A stretch of 64,000 nt of DNA from an uncultured Clostridia bacterium (GCA_946186375.1 CAMHMZ010000002.1:62001-126000); one strand, 5' to 3'. Counted from the first letter of the stretch, positions 29,633 to 38,630 are shown. Notes: a model not told the origin generated them from the letters alone. Program-made: numbers and translations.

Positions 29633-30076
29633 ATGAAGCAGTTTCAGGGACGCGTGGTCGTCGCGGGCGAGTGCCGGGCGGAGGCCCTGGTCAGCCACGG
29701 CGGCTTCAACACGCTGGCAAGCTATCAGATGGCGATCATGTTCGGGGACAAGCAGGTCAAATGCGGCGACCAGAACAACGCCGACCTCTATAAAAAGCCT
29801 ATGATCGGCAAGGCGCTGTGCCTGCCGCAGACCATCGGCTCCACGACCGGCGGCATGGTGCTCTTCACCGTCTGCGCGCTGGACAAGGCGCCGGCCTGCA
29901 TGCTCTTCTCCAAGCCCATCGATTCTCTCGCGGCCTCCGGGGCCATCCTCGGGGAAGTCTGGACGGAGAACAAGATGCCCGTGGTCGATTCGCTCGGCGA
30001 CGAATTCCTCGACTACGTTCATACCGGCATGACCGTCTCCGTCGGCGCGGGCGGCGTCGTGACCGTGGAAGACTAA
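29633..30076 (+). CDS. Aconitase X swivel domain (DUF126)
   Basis: MKQFQGRVVVAGECRAEALVSHGGFNTLASYQ; CLPQTIGSTTGGMVLF; directly downstream of the DUF521 gene. Confidence 0.9.
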   Translation: MKQFQGRVVVAGECRAEALVSHGGFNTLASYQMAIMFGDKQVKCGDQNNADLYKKPMIGKALCLPQTIGSTTGGMVLFTVCALDKAPACMLFSKPIDSLAASGAILGEVWTENKMPVVDSLGDEFLDYVHTGMTVSVGAGGVVTVED

Positions 30077-30094
30077 ATCCATCATTACTTTCAT

Positions 30095-30152
30095 AAAAAA
30101 AGGCATACGGCGAAGTTAGGTTTTTCTAGCCTCGTCGTATGCTTTTTTCTTA
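30095..30152. terminator. Bidirectional terminator between AcnX and PH-domain gene
   Basis: AAAAAAAGGCATACGGCGAAG...CGTCGTATGCTTTTTTC. Confidence 0.7.
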
Positions 30153-30163
30153 TTCTTTATTAT

Positions 30164-30622
30164 TTAATTAGGCAGTACCCGAGTGTTTATGGCTGCAGCC
30201 ATTTGTTCTGCCTGCTTCTGAATTCTCCTTTGATCGAATGCTTCTATCTCGTTCAAGATTGCATTTCTGACCGTTTCGGGAGCTTTGATATACTTATACT
30301 CATATATACCGGAGGAAGATGTAACCGAAATCGTTCCATAACCGAAAATTTTTCCGAACAGTCCAATAGAAACGGAAACATTGTTGATTTTATTCAAAGG
30401 CGTGTCCAAGGTTTTTGTCTTGATCAGTCCGTATTTTCCATATAACCGATGGCTGGTAAGCACTAGTTCTGTCGTACAGATTTTAATGATTGTTCCCCAA
30501 ATCGTAATAAACCCAATAAAGAAAATACATAGAATGATATCCTTTACAAGGCAAATCTTGCTTACTTTTGCAGGAAGGACAACCGTTTCATCTTTCATCA
30601 AGTTCTGTGTAAAATTACTCAT
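30164..30622 (-). CDS. Bacterial PH-domain (YdbT-like) membrane protein
   Basis: Two hydrophobic helices then TELVLTSHRLYGKYGLIKTKTLDTPLNKINNVSVSIGLFGKIFGYGTISV. Confidence 0.8.
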   Translation of the reverse strand: MSNFTQNLMKDETVVLPAKVSKICLVKDIILCIFFIGFITIWGTIIKICTTELVLTSHRLYGKYGLIKTKTLDTPLNKINNVSVSIGLFGKIFGYGTISVTSSSGIYEYKYIKAPETVRNAILNEIEAFDQRRIQKQAEQMAAAINTRVLPN

Positions 30623-30735
30623 GTCTGCTCCTCCATTTCAGCCCGACGGCTCTTTTTCATTATTATAGCCCGTTTACGGGCTATTGTCAACAGAAAGTGC
30701 ACACCCTAATCTTAGAAACAAGAGGGGTGTGCATC

Positions 30736-30933
30736 ATGATCGTCTATGATCGGCTCTGGCAGCAAATGAAGAAAAAAGGTATCTCTCAATATAGATTACT
30801 TAAGGAATTCGGTTTCAGCAGCGGGCAATTGGATCGGTTACGAAAAAATGATAACATAAGCACATATACCTTGAATCGCCTTTGTGAGATTTTGGATTGT
30901 GCTTTGGAAGATATCGCTGAATTCAAAAAATAA
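30736..30933 (+). CDS. Small XRE/Cro-type HTH regulator
   Basis: MIVYDRLWQQMKKKGISQYRLLKEFGFSSGQLDRLRKNDNISTYTLNRLCEILDCALEDIAEF. Confidence 0.9.
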   Translation: MIVYDRLWQQMKKKGISQYRLLKEFGFSSGQLDRLRKNDNISTYTLNRLCEILDCALEDIAEFKK

Positions 30934-31037
30934 TCTTATCGTACAGAACACGATAAAATCATAGCAACAAAAGGATCCGGTAGAGAACCGGATCCTTGAC
31001 ATTTATCGCTCTTAAGTGATACATTGTATAAGCACCT

Positions 31038-31120
31038 GCCGGTGTGGTGGAATGGTAGACACCAGGGACTTAAAATCCCTTGCTGGCAACAGCGTACCGG
31101 TTCGAGTCCGGTCACCGGCA
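31038..31120 (+). tRNA. tRNA-Leu (TAA), CCA encoded at 31121-31123
   Basis: GCCGGTGTGGTGGAATGGTAGACACCAGGGACTTAAAATCCCTTGCTGGCAACAGCGTACCGGTTCGAGTCCGGTCACCGGCACCA. Confidence 0.95.
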
Positions 31121-31122
31121 CC

Positions 31123-31154
31123 AAAAAGAGCACCCCGTATGGGGTGCTCTTTTT
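31123..31154 (+). terminator. Terminator 1 downstream of tRNA-Leu(TAA)
   Basis: AAAAAGAGCACCCCGTATGGGGTGCTCTTTTT. Confidence 0.85.
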
Positions 31155-31271
31155 GGTCTCCGCCGGTGCGGGCGAGAACCGGAGCTTCGATAAGTGAGGC
31201 TCCGAGAAGACGAGCTTTGCGAAGTCTGATCGGCTAAGCCGAACTTATGCATGCGAGCGCAGCGAGTCGCT

Positions 31272-31289
31272 GTCCGGTCACCGGCACCA
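31272..31289 (+). repeat. Duplicated 3' end of tRNA-Leu(TAA)
   Basis: GTCCGGTCACCGGCACCA, identical to the last 18 nt of the tRNA including CCA. Confidence 0.9.
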
Positions 31290-31290
31290 G

Positions 31291-31411
31291 CGTCAGAAGA
31301 AACTTACTCCATTCCGCTTCCCTGGTTTCCGTAAGCGTCAGGAAAGCTCCATATCCGTAAGTTCCTTCTTCCTTATCCAAATCGAACCAACTGCGTTGGG
31401 CTTCGATTTGG
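31291..31411 (+). repeat. 121-bp tRNA-Leu-associated element, copy 2
   Basis: CGTCAGAAGAAACTTACTCC...TTCTTCCTTATCCAAATCGAACCAACTGCGTTGGGCTTCGATTTGG; same length as 10825..10945 and gapless alignment. Confidence 0.85.
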
Positions 31412-31444
31412 GTTTTGGGGAAACGATTTTTCTTTCCCCACAGC

Positions 31445-31474
31445 AAAGAGCACCCCGGACGGGGTGCTCTTTTT
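31445..31474 (+). terminator. Terminator 2 (duplicate of terminator 1 stem)
   Basis: AAAGAGCACCCCGGACGGGGTGCTCTTTTT. Confidence 0.85.
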
Positions 31475-31603
31475 GGTCTTAGCCGGTGCGAGCGAGAAAC
31501 GGAGCTTCGATCAGTGAGGCTCCGAGAAGACGAGCTTTATTGACAAACGCTCCGGGTTGTGATACAACGTGTCCGCATTGTTTTTACCTGTGGGGCTTTT
31601 GTG

Positions 31604-32794
31604 ATGTTGAAAAATACCGAGGATAAATTGACTTTCTATTATGCCGCGGTGCAGGCCGGGTTCTGGATGACCTGGTGCAGCGCGGTGAGCTATGCGGCCG
31701 TGTATCTGCAGGGCCTGGGCTACCGCAACGCCGAGCTCGGTCTGATCACCGCGGCCGGCAGTCTCTGCGGCGCGCTGCTCGGCACGAGCCTTTCCGACTG
31801 GATCGACCGGCAGCCGCGCGTCACGGCCGACCGGCTCGCGCTGCCGGTGCTCCTCGCGCAAGCCGCGGCGCTCGTGCTGCTGCTCTTCTTTCCCGTCAAG
31901 GGCGCCGTCTCGGCCGTCGGCTTTGCGCTGTACATGAGCTTTTCGGCCTCCGTCAACTCCCTCAACCTCAAGCTCTATTCCGACGCCGCCTACCGCGGCA
32001 CGGCGATCAATTACGGCTTTGCCCGCGGGATGGGCTCGCTGTTTTACGTGTTCGCCTCGCTGATTTTGGGCTTTGCCGTGGAGCGCACGTCTGTCCGCGC
32101 CGTGCCCGTCGCGGGGCTGCTGCTTTTCGTCTGGCAGCTCGCCGCGTTTCTGTGCTTTCGCCGGCACCTGCCTCCGGCCCAAACGAGCTCCGGCGGCAGC
32201 ACGGCCAAGGGCTCTCCCCTGCCGGTGTTCATCCGGAAGAACCGGCGCTTCTGCGTGCTGCTGCTTGGCACGGTGCTGATCTTCTTCGCGCACAACGTCG
32301 TGAGCAGCTACATGATCAACATCACGCGAAACGTCGGCGGCGACACGAGCACCATGGGCCTGCTCAACGGCTTCATGGCCGCCGTGGAGATCCCGGTGCT
32401 GGTCTTCTCCTCGGCGCTCTTCAGCAAAAGGAGCAATGCCTCCCTGCTGCGCGTGGCCTTTGTTTTCTTCGCGCTCAAGGCGGCAGCCATCGCCTTGGCG
32501 ACGAGCGTCCCGCTTTTGGGCGCGGCCTTCCTGTTGCAGGCACCGTCCTACGCGCTGTACACCGCTGCCATCGTCCCCTATGTCGCGCGGGTCGTGGCCT
32601 ATGAGGATTCGGCCAAGGCGCAGAGCCTCGCCTTTACAATGACGACGCTCGGCGGCGTGCTGGCCAACATCCTGGGCGGCTGGATGTTCGACGGGCTCAG
32701 TGTGAAAAACGTTCTCTGGATCGCCTGCGCCGTCTCTGTTCTGGGCGCCGCTGTCGCCGTTTCCGGCGTGCAGAGCCGCACCGTCAAAAAATAA
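31604..32794 (+). CDS. MFS transporter
   Basis: Twelve-helix hydrophobic profile; GLGYRNAELGLITAAGSLCGALLGTSLSDWIDRQPR. Confidence 0.88.
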   Translation: MLKNTEDKLTFYYAAVQAGFWMTWCSAVSYAAVYLQGLGYRNAELGLITAAGSLCGALLGTSLSDWIDRQPRVTADRLALPVLLAQAAALVLLLFFPVKGAVSAVGFALYMSFSASVNSLNLKLYSDAAYRGTAINYGFARGMGSLFYVFASLILGFAVERTSVRAVPVAGLLLFVWQLAAFLCFRRHLPPAQTSSGGSTAKGSPLPVFIRKNRRFCVLLLGTVLIFFAHNVVSSYMINITRNVGGDTSTMGLLNGFMAAVEIPVLVFSSALFSKRSNASLLRVAFVFFALKAAAIALATSVPLLGAAFLLQAPSYALYTAAIVPYVARVVAYEDSAKAQSLAFTMTTLGGVLANILGGWMFDGLSVKNVLWIACAVSVLGAAVAVSGVQSRTVKK

Positions 32795-32806
32795 AAATCA
32801 AAAACG

Positions 32807-32854
32807 ATAAAACACCGGCTGTGGAAAAGGCGTTCTCCACAGCCGGTGTTTTAT
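32807..32854. terminator. Bidirectional terminator between MFS and LysR genes
   Basis: Perfect 19-bp stem ATAAAACACCGGCTGTGGA / TCCACAGCCGGTGTTTTAT. Confidence 0.85.
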
Positions 32855-33735
32855 ATCCCCGATGCTGCCTGCTGCAGCACCTCCGTAAGGCGCTCGATGA
32901 GCTCGCGATTCTTGTCCTCCTTGCGGCAGATCAGGTTGAGGGCGATCTGCGTTTCCGGCAGCAGCGCCACCGCGGCCACGCCAAAGCGCCGGGCCAGAGA
33001 GGCCGGGCCGAGCGCGCAGCCGCGCCCGTTTCTCACCATGGTCATCACCGTGCCGATATCGTCGGCACGCAGGACGCGTGAGACAGAAAAACCGTATTTT
33101 TTGCTGACAAGGCTCATCTCCGCGTCGTCCACCGAGCCCTTCGGCCCGCAGACCACGGTTTTGCCATCGAGAAAAGTAAAGGGCAGCGCCTCCGGGCATC
33201 GCGCAGCCTGCTCGACAGACAGGAGGATGCATTGCCGCTCGGTCAAAAGCGGGACGATGTGCAGCCTTTCGAGCCGCGAGGCCGCGGGCGGCAGGCGGCA
33301 GATCGCCAGATCCATGCGCCGCTCCTCCAGCGCCTCCGGCACGTTGCGGTACATGTCTGTAATGAAGCTGACGCTCGTGGTCGGGTGGCGGTCGAAGTAA
33401 TCCAATACGGGCTTGGCCAGCCCGTTCGACTGCGCGCGCACGTCGAAGCCGATGCGGATCGTATCGTACATGGCGCCCTTGAGCTCCGCGCTGTGGGAGA
33501 GCAGCTCCTCCCAGGCAGAGACCGCCTTTTCGGCATGGCGGCAAAAGCTTGAGCCCGCCTCCGTCAGCGCCACCCCCTGCGGTGAGCGGCGAAACAGACG
33601 GCAGTCCAGCTCCTCCTCGAGCGCTCTGAGCTGCGCCGAGAGCGCCGGCTGTGAGAGATACAGCGCGGCCGCCGCCTTGGAAATGCTGCCGCAGCGGGCG
33701 ATCTCCAGCACATACTGGGCCTGTTGGATGGTCAT
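32851..33735 (-). CDS. LysR family transcriptional regulator
   Basis: MTIQQAQYVLEIARCGSISKAAAALYLSQPALSAQLRALEEELDCRLFRRS. Confidence 0.95.
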   Translation of the reverse strand: MTIQQAQYVLEIARCGSISKAAAALYLSQPALSAQLRALEEELDCRLFRRSPQGVALTEAGSSFCRHAEKAVSAWEELLSHSAELKGAMYDTIRIGFDVRAQSNGLAKPVLDYFDRHPTTSVSFITDMYRNVPEALEERRMDLAICRLPPAASRLERLHIVPLLTERQCILLSVEQAARCPEALPFTFLDGKTVVCGPKGSVDDAEMSLVSKKYGFSVSRVLRADDIGTVMTMVRNGRGCALGPASLARRFGVAAVALLPETQIALNLICRKEDKNRELIERLTEVLQQAASGI

Positions 33736-33962
33736 AAGCAAGCCCCCGGTATAAGAGTTTCTTATGTCCCTATCTTAACATACTATTTCTCTTTCGGCAA
33801 GTCATTCTTTACAATAAAGTAGTGTGAAAGCAAGGTCGCTTTCGTGACATTTGATCGAACGGAGCGTCTCCCGCGGACGCGGGATCCCGCCGCGGCTTTC
33901 ACGCGCCGCCTGCGGCGGAAGTTCTGTAATTCGTCAATCAATGAGAGGAGGGAGCCTTCCCC

Positions 33963-35720
33963 ATGGAAAAGCATCTCTTGTCCGGCAATGAGGCCATTGC
34001 CCGCGGCGCTTATGAGGCAGGCGTCAAGGTCTGCTCTGCTTATCCCGGCACTCCCAGCACGGAGATCTTTGAGTCTCTGCCCCAGTATAAGGACGCCCTT
34101 TACTGCGAATGGGCGCCGAACGAGAAGGTCGCCACGGAGGTCGCCTACGGCGCGGCCATCGGCGGCGTGCGCAGCCTCTGCGCCATGAAGCACGTCGGGC
34201 TGAACGTGGCGGCCGATCCGCTGTTCACGGCGGCCTACAACGGCGTCAACGGCGGCTTTGTGATCGTGACGGCCGACGACCCCAGCATGCACTCGTCGCA
34301 GAATGAGCAGGACAACCGCTACTACGCCCGCGCCGCCAAGGTCGCGCTGATCGAGCCCTCGGACTCGCAGGAATGCATCGACTTTCTGAAAGAGGCCTAC
34401 CGCATCTCCGAACGCTTCGACATGCCGGTCATCTTCCGCACGACGACCAACATCTCTCACTCCAAGAGCCTTGTCACCTTTTCAGGGCGCGAGGAGCCGG
34501 AGCCCATCGCCTACAAGCGCAACGCCGGGAAATTCAGCTGCTCCCCCGCCAACGCCTACCGCAATCACCCGAAGGTGGAGAAAAACCTCCGCGCGCTGGC
34601 GGAATACGGGAACTGCTGCCCGATCAACAAGCTGGAGCTGCGCGGCGGCAAGGTCGGCGTCATCACCGCCTCCGTGGCCTATCAGTATGCCAAAGACGTC
34701 TTCCCGGAGGACACCTCCTTTTTGAAGCTCGGCCTCACCTGGCCCCTCCCGATGGATCTCATCCGGGACTTTGCCTCCAGGGTCGAAAAGCTCTACGTCA
34801 TCGAGGAGCTGGAGGGCTTCATGGAGCAGGAGATCCGCGCGGCGGGCATCGAGTGCGTGGGCAAGGAGCTCGTAAGCAACATGTACGAGCTCAACCCCCA
34901 GCGCCTGCGCGAGCTGCTCTTCGGCGTCAAGCCCGAGACGAAGGCGCTCGGCGTCGCGCCGGTGTCGCGTCCGCCTACGCTCTGCCCGGGCTGCCCGCAC
35001 CGCGGCTTTTTCTATACGATGTCCAAGGGCAAGGATTTCGTGATCGCCGGGGATATCGGCTGTTACACGCTCGGCGCTAACGCCCCCCTGAGCGCCATGG
35101 ACACCTGCATCTGCATGGGCGGCGGCTTCTCCGTCGGCATGGGCATGAGCAAGGCCTTCGAGCTCAGCGGCCAGAAGAAAAAGGTCTTCGGCGTCGTCGG
35201 CGACTCGACCTTCTTCCACAGCGGCATGACCGGCGCTGCCGAGATCCTGTACAACAAGGGCCATATGATTCCGGTCGTCCTCGACAATCACATCACCGGC
35301 ATGACCGGCCACCAGGATAACCCCGGCAGCGGCTACACCCTGCAGGGCGAGATCGCCGCGGCCATCAAGATCGAAGACGTGCTGCACGCCTACGGCTACG
35401 AGAATGTGATCATCGTCGACCCGCAGGATCTGAGTGCCATGCAGAAGGCCGTCGACGACGCGCTCGCCTCCGAAGTCCCGGCCGCCATCATCGCCCGCCG
35501 TCCCTGCCTGCTCATCAAGCGCATCAAGCACGATCTGGCGCAGTGCGAGGTGGACACGGCCAAGTGCATCGGCTGCAAAAAGTGTCTGAGCGTCGGCTGT
35601 CCGGCCGTGATGGTACGGGATAAAAAGTCCTCGATCGATCCGACGCAGTGCGTAGGCTGCACGCTCTGCGCGCAGGTCTGTCCGGTCGGAGCGATCACGA
35701 GAAAGGAGAAGAAGGCATGA
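33963..35720 (+). CDS. iorA: Indolepyruvate ferredoxin oxidoreductase subunit alpha
   Basis: LLSGNEAIARGAYEAGVKVCSAYPGTPSTEI; C-terminal 2x[4Fe-4S] CIGCKKC...CVGCTLCAQVCP. Confidence 0.95.
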   Translation: MEKHLLSGNEAIARGAYEAGVKVCSAYPGTPSTEIFESLPQYKDALYCEWAPNEKVATEVAYGAAIGGVRSLCAMKHVGLNVAADPLFTAAYNGVNGGFVIVTADDPSMHSSQNEQDNRYYARAAKVALIEPSDSQECIDFLKEAYRISERFDMPVIFRTTTNISHSKSLVTFSGREEPEPIAYKRNAGKFSCSPANAYRNHPKVEKNLRALAEYGNCCPINKLELRGGKVGVITASVAYQYAKDVFPEDTSFLKLGLTWPLPMDLIRDFASRVEKLYVIEELEGFMEQEIRAAGIECVGKELVSNMYELNPQRLRELLFGVKPETKALGVAPVSRPPTLCPGCPHRGFFYTMSKGKDFVIAGDIGCYTLGANAPLSAMDTCICMGGGFSVGMGMSKAFELSGQKKKVFGVVGDSTFFHSGMTGAAEILYNKGHMIPVVLDNHITGMTGHQDNPGSGYTLQGEIAAAIKIEDVLHAYGYENVIIVDPQDLSAMQKAVDDALASEVPAAIIARRPCLLIKRIKHDLAQCEVDTAKCIGCKKCLSVGCPAVMVRDKKSSIDPTQCVGCTLCAQVCPVGAITRKEKKA

Positions 35721-36295
35721 GCACGAAAAGCGCGATCCTCGTCGGCGTCGGCGGCCAGGGAGCCATTCTGACGGCCAAGGTGCTCGTCAACGGTCTCATG
35801 AAGGCCGGCTATGACGTCAAAATGTCCGAGGTACACGGCATGAGCCAGCGCGGCGGCAGCGTATCCACGCAGGTCCACTGGGGCGACAAGGTCTACTCCC
35901 CCGTCATCGGACACGGAGCGGCCGATCTGCTCGTCGCCTTTGAAAAGATGGAGGCTGTGCGCTACGCCCCCTTCCTCAAGTCGGACGGCGTAGCCGTCAT
36001 CAACGACTACGCGCTGCCCTCGGCCACGATCGCGGCGGGCCTGGCCGAATACCCGGAGGGCTGTCTCGAGGCCATGCAGGCCAATTACCGCTGCTTTACG
36101 CTCAACGCGGCCGAGATCGCCGCCGGGCTCGGCAGCCCCAAATGCATGAACATCGTCCTTTTCGGCGCGATGACCCGGGCGCTGCACTTCGGCGAGATCG
36201 ACTGGGAGAGCGTCATCCGTGAAACGGTGCCGCAGAAGTTCGTCGAGCTGAACCTCGCGGCCTTCCGCGCCGGCCGCGACGCCGTGAAGGAGTAA
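35717..36295 (+). CDS. iorB: Indolepyruvate ferredoxin oxidoreductase subunit beta
   Basis: ILVGVGGQGAILTAKVL...EVHGMSQRGGSVSTQVHWG; ATGA overlap with iorA. Confidence 0.95.
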   Translation: MSTKSAILVGVGGQGAILTAKVLVNGLMKAGYDVKMSEVHGMSQRGGSVSTQVHWGDKVYSPVIGHGAADLLVAFEKMEAVRYAPFLKSDGVAVINDYALPSATIAAGLAEYPEGCLEAMQANYRCFTLNAAEIAAGLGSPKCMNIVLFGAMTRALHFGEIDWESVIRETVPQKFVELNLAAFRAGRDAVKE

Positions 36296-36347
36296 GATAA
36301 CGACAAATTCGGAATGCGGAATGCGGAATGAAGAGAAACGAAGGCCG

Positions 36348-36537
36348 TTGTAGGGGCCGATCCCCTGATCGGCCCGCAAATCCGACCTGCACAGGCGGGG
36401 CGATGAGGGAAAAGGCGCTCGCGCTGCCGGTGGCAGAAAAAGCGAGCAGCCTTTTACCGCAGCGGTCGAAAAACCGAAGGCCCAGCGTGAGCCCGAACGG
36501 TTTTTCGGGCACCGCAAGGCGGATTCGCCCCCTACGA
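36348..36537. mobile_element. MITE-like / fold-back intergenic element
   Basis: Imperfect terminal inverted repeat TTGTAGGGGCCGATCC ... GGATTCGCCCCCTACGA; internal IR CGAAAAACCG/CGGTTTTTCG; no ORF. Confidence 0.55.
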
Positions 36538-36591
36538 TATCACATAAACAGATCGCTAAATCCCCGTTTTCCTTTCTGAAAACTGAAAACT

Positions 36592-36641
36592 AAAAAACCA
36601 CAGGGCTGTGAAAACTTGTTTTCACAGCCCTGTGGTTTTTT
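36592..36641. terminator. Bidirectional terminator iorB / metallohydrolase
   Basis: Perfect 24-bp arms AAAAAACCACAGGGCTGTGAAAAC / GTTTTCACAGCCCTGTGGTTTTTT. Confidence 0.85.
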
Positions 36642-37623
36642 AGGCGATGTATTCCCAGGAAAGCTTTCCCGCAGCGCCGACGGTTATGACCAGGGCGCTG
36701 TGGGGCGGGATGCTCTCCCCTTCCACCGGCGGGCAGTCGGAGAAGAGGCGGACGGCGCCGCGCTCGGCGATGAGGCGCATGAGCCCCGGCTCGGCGCTGT
36801 TGTAGCGCCGGTCGCTGCTGGCGCAGCAGACGACGGCCTTCGGCTGCACGGCGTCCAGAAGCGCCGCGTCCGCGCCGTCGCGCTGGCCGTGATGGCCCAC
36901 CTTAAAGAGATCGGCGCGCAGCAGTGCGGGATCAATATCGCCGTAGCCCGCGAGGTTCGTATCCCCCGGCAGGAGGATTCGCGTTCCTTTGTAGTCAAGC
37001 AGCAGGATGACGCTGCGGTTATTCAGCATGGCGTCGAGGGCGTTGAGCTTTTTCAGAAAAGCCTCTTCGTCCGTCTCCGCGTACAGTGCCTCAAAGCGCG
37101 TCAGCAGATCGGCAAGCTGCTGCTCCGACGGGCCGAGCACCGTGCAGCGCAGGCCCTGGCAGAGCTCCCCGCTCCAGCCGGGGCGAGGCACCGAAACGGC
37201 TCCTCCGGCCTCCTCCGTCTCCCGGCTGAGGGAGGCGCAGTCGTTGAGGGCATGCAGGAATTTGTCCTGGGACATATTCCGCGCCAGAGACACGTCCAGC
37301 CTTCGCATGGAGCGGCAAAAAACTGGCGGCAGCGTCTGCCAAAGCTTTTTCGGCGGCAGCAGGCGTGCGGCATTCAGAAGGCCGCTGACATGATCCTCGT
37401 GGGGATGGGTGTTCACCATGAGGTCGATGTGCTTTGTCCCCTCCCGGCGCAGATAGTCCGCGATCGGAAGGCGGCCGCTCTCGCCGACAAACTCGGTCTC
37501 GTCCGCCCCGCCGCCGTCGATGAGCATGGTGAACGTGCCCGCTGGGAAAGCCGGATCCGGACATTCGAGCAAAATCGCCTCGCCGTAGCCGACGTTGACA
37601 AAGGTGAGTTTCAACTCTTCCAT
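36640..37623 (-). CDS. MBL-fold metallohydrolase (ComEC C-terminal-like)
   Basis: NVGYGEAILLECPD...MVNTHPHEDHVSGLLNA...LLPGDTNLAGYGDIDPALLRADLFKVGHHGQRDG. Confidence 0.88.
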   Translation of the reverse strand: MEELKLTFVNVGYGEAILLECPDPAFPAGTFTMLIDGGGADETEFVGESGRLPIADYLRREGTKHIDLMVNTHPHEDHVSGLLNAARLLPPKKLWQTLPPVFCRSMRRLDVSLARNMSQDKFLHALNDCASLSRETEEAGGAVSVPRPGWSGELCQGLRCTVLGPSEQQLADLLTRFEALYAETDEEAFLKKLNALDAMLNNRSVILLLDYKGTRILLPGDTNLAGYGDIDPALLRADLFKVGHHGQRDGADAALLDAVQPKAVVCCASSDRRYNSAEPGLMRLIAERGAVRLFSDCPPVEGESIPPHSALVITVGAAGKLSWEYIA

Positions 37624-37627
37624 AGTG

Positions 37628-38524
37628 TCAGCCCATGGCGCGCTTGATGTAGGCGCTGGCGAGAATGAGGACGATGACCGTCATGACGATGGCGCCGGCG
37701 CTGCCGAAGCCAAAGTCAAAGACCTTGATGCCGGTGTTATATAGATACTGGGTGATCGTCGTCGTGCTGTTGGCAGGGCCGCCGCCGGTGAGGAGGTTGA
37801 CCTTGTCGAACAGACGGAAGCTGTCGATCGTGCGCAGAAGGGCGCAGAGAGCCAGTGAGTTTTTGATATTGGGGATCGTGATATAGATCAGCGTTTCAAA
37901 GGTAGTGGCGCCTTCGATCTTCGCTGCCTCATACTGATCCTGCGGCACGGCCTGCAGCGAGGCGTAGAGCAGCAGGAACACGAAGGGCGAGGACTGCCAG
38001 ATATCGATCAGCAGCAGCAGAGGGAAGGCGGTCCGGATGTCCGAAAACCAGTTGTAAACCGGCAGATGGAGCGAATTGAGCGCCTGGTTGATGATGCCAT
38101 AGTTCGGGGAGAGCATCATACGCCAGCTCAAAGCGACCGTGACCGTGGGCAGCAGATAAGGCAGCAGCAGCAGCGTGCGCAGCAGACGCTGACCCTTCCG
38201 CAGGCTGTTGACGAAGGTCGCCATGATGAAGCCGAAGAGCATCTCAAAGATCACGGCAAAGATCGTGAACTTGACCGTGTTCCAGATGGCCTTGCGGAAA
38301 TACTCGTTGCCCAGGAGCTTGGTATAGTTTTTGAGCCCGATGAAGTGCGCCGGGTTCTTCAGCACCTTCAGCAGGTTATAGTCCGTCAGGCTGTAATAAA
38401 AGGTAAAAATCAGCGGGTAGGCCGTCAGGATCAAAAGGACGATCAGCGTGGGCGTGATCATCGAGACGCCGAAGCGCCTGGTCTGTGTCGCGCCGCTGAC
38501 CAGTCTGTCTCCGTGTTTATTCAT
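37628..38524 (-). CDS. Sugar ABC transporter permease (MalF-like)
   Basis: EAAKIEGATTFETLIYITIPNIKNSLALCALL EAA loop; six-helix profile. Confidence 0.93.
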   Translation of the reverse strand: MNKHGDRLVSGATQTRRFGVSMITPTLIVLLILTAYPLIFTFYYSLTDYNLLKVLKNPAHFIGLKNYTKLLGNEYFRKAIWNTVKFTIFAVIFEMLFGFIMATFVNSLRKGQRLLRTLLLLPYLLPTVTVALSWRMMLSPNYGIINQALNSLHLPVYNWFSDIRTAFPLLLLIDIWQSSPFVFLLLYASLQAVPQDQYEAAKIEGATTFETLIYITIPNIKNSLALCALLRTIDSFRLFDKVNLLTGGGPANSTTTITQYLYNTGIKVFDFGFGSAGAIVMTVIVLILASAYIKRAMG

Positions 38525-38630
38525 AGCGGGGTACCTCCCGTCAGAGGATGAATGATCCGGTTTGGAAGGAAGCGGCCGGGGCCGCTTCCTTCCCTGCTGG
38601 GGTAAAAGCTTGTAAAGAATAAGCGTCAGC

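Noticed and set aside
31234-31446. 70-aa minus-strand ORF over the 121-bp element copy 2
   Set aside because: Not conserved in frame with copy 1 (the shared sequence is on the other strand) and no RBS; best treated as non-coding.
33841-33962. T-box or riboswitch leader before iorA
   Set aside because: GC-rich inverted repeats exist, but no T-box bulge sequence (TGGNACCGCG) or other recognised riboswitch motif was found.
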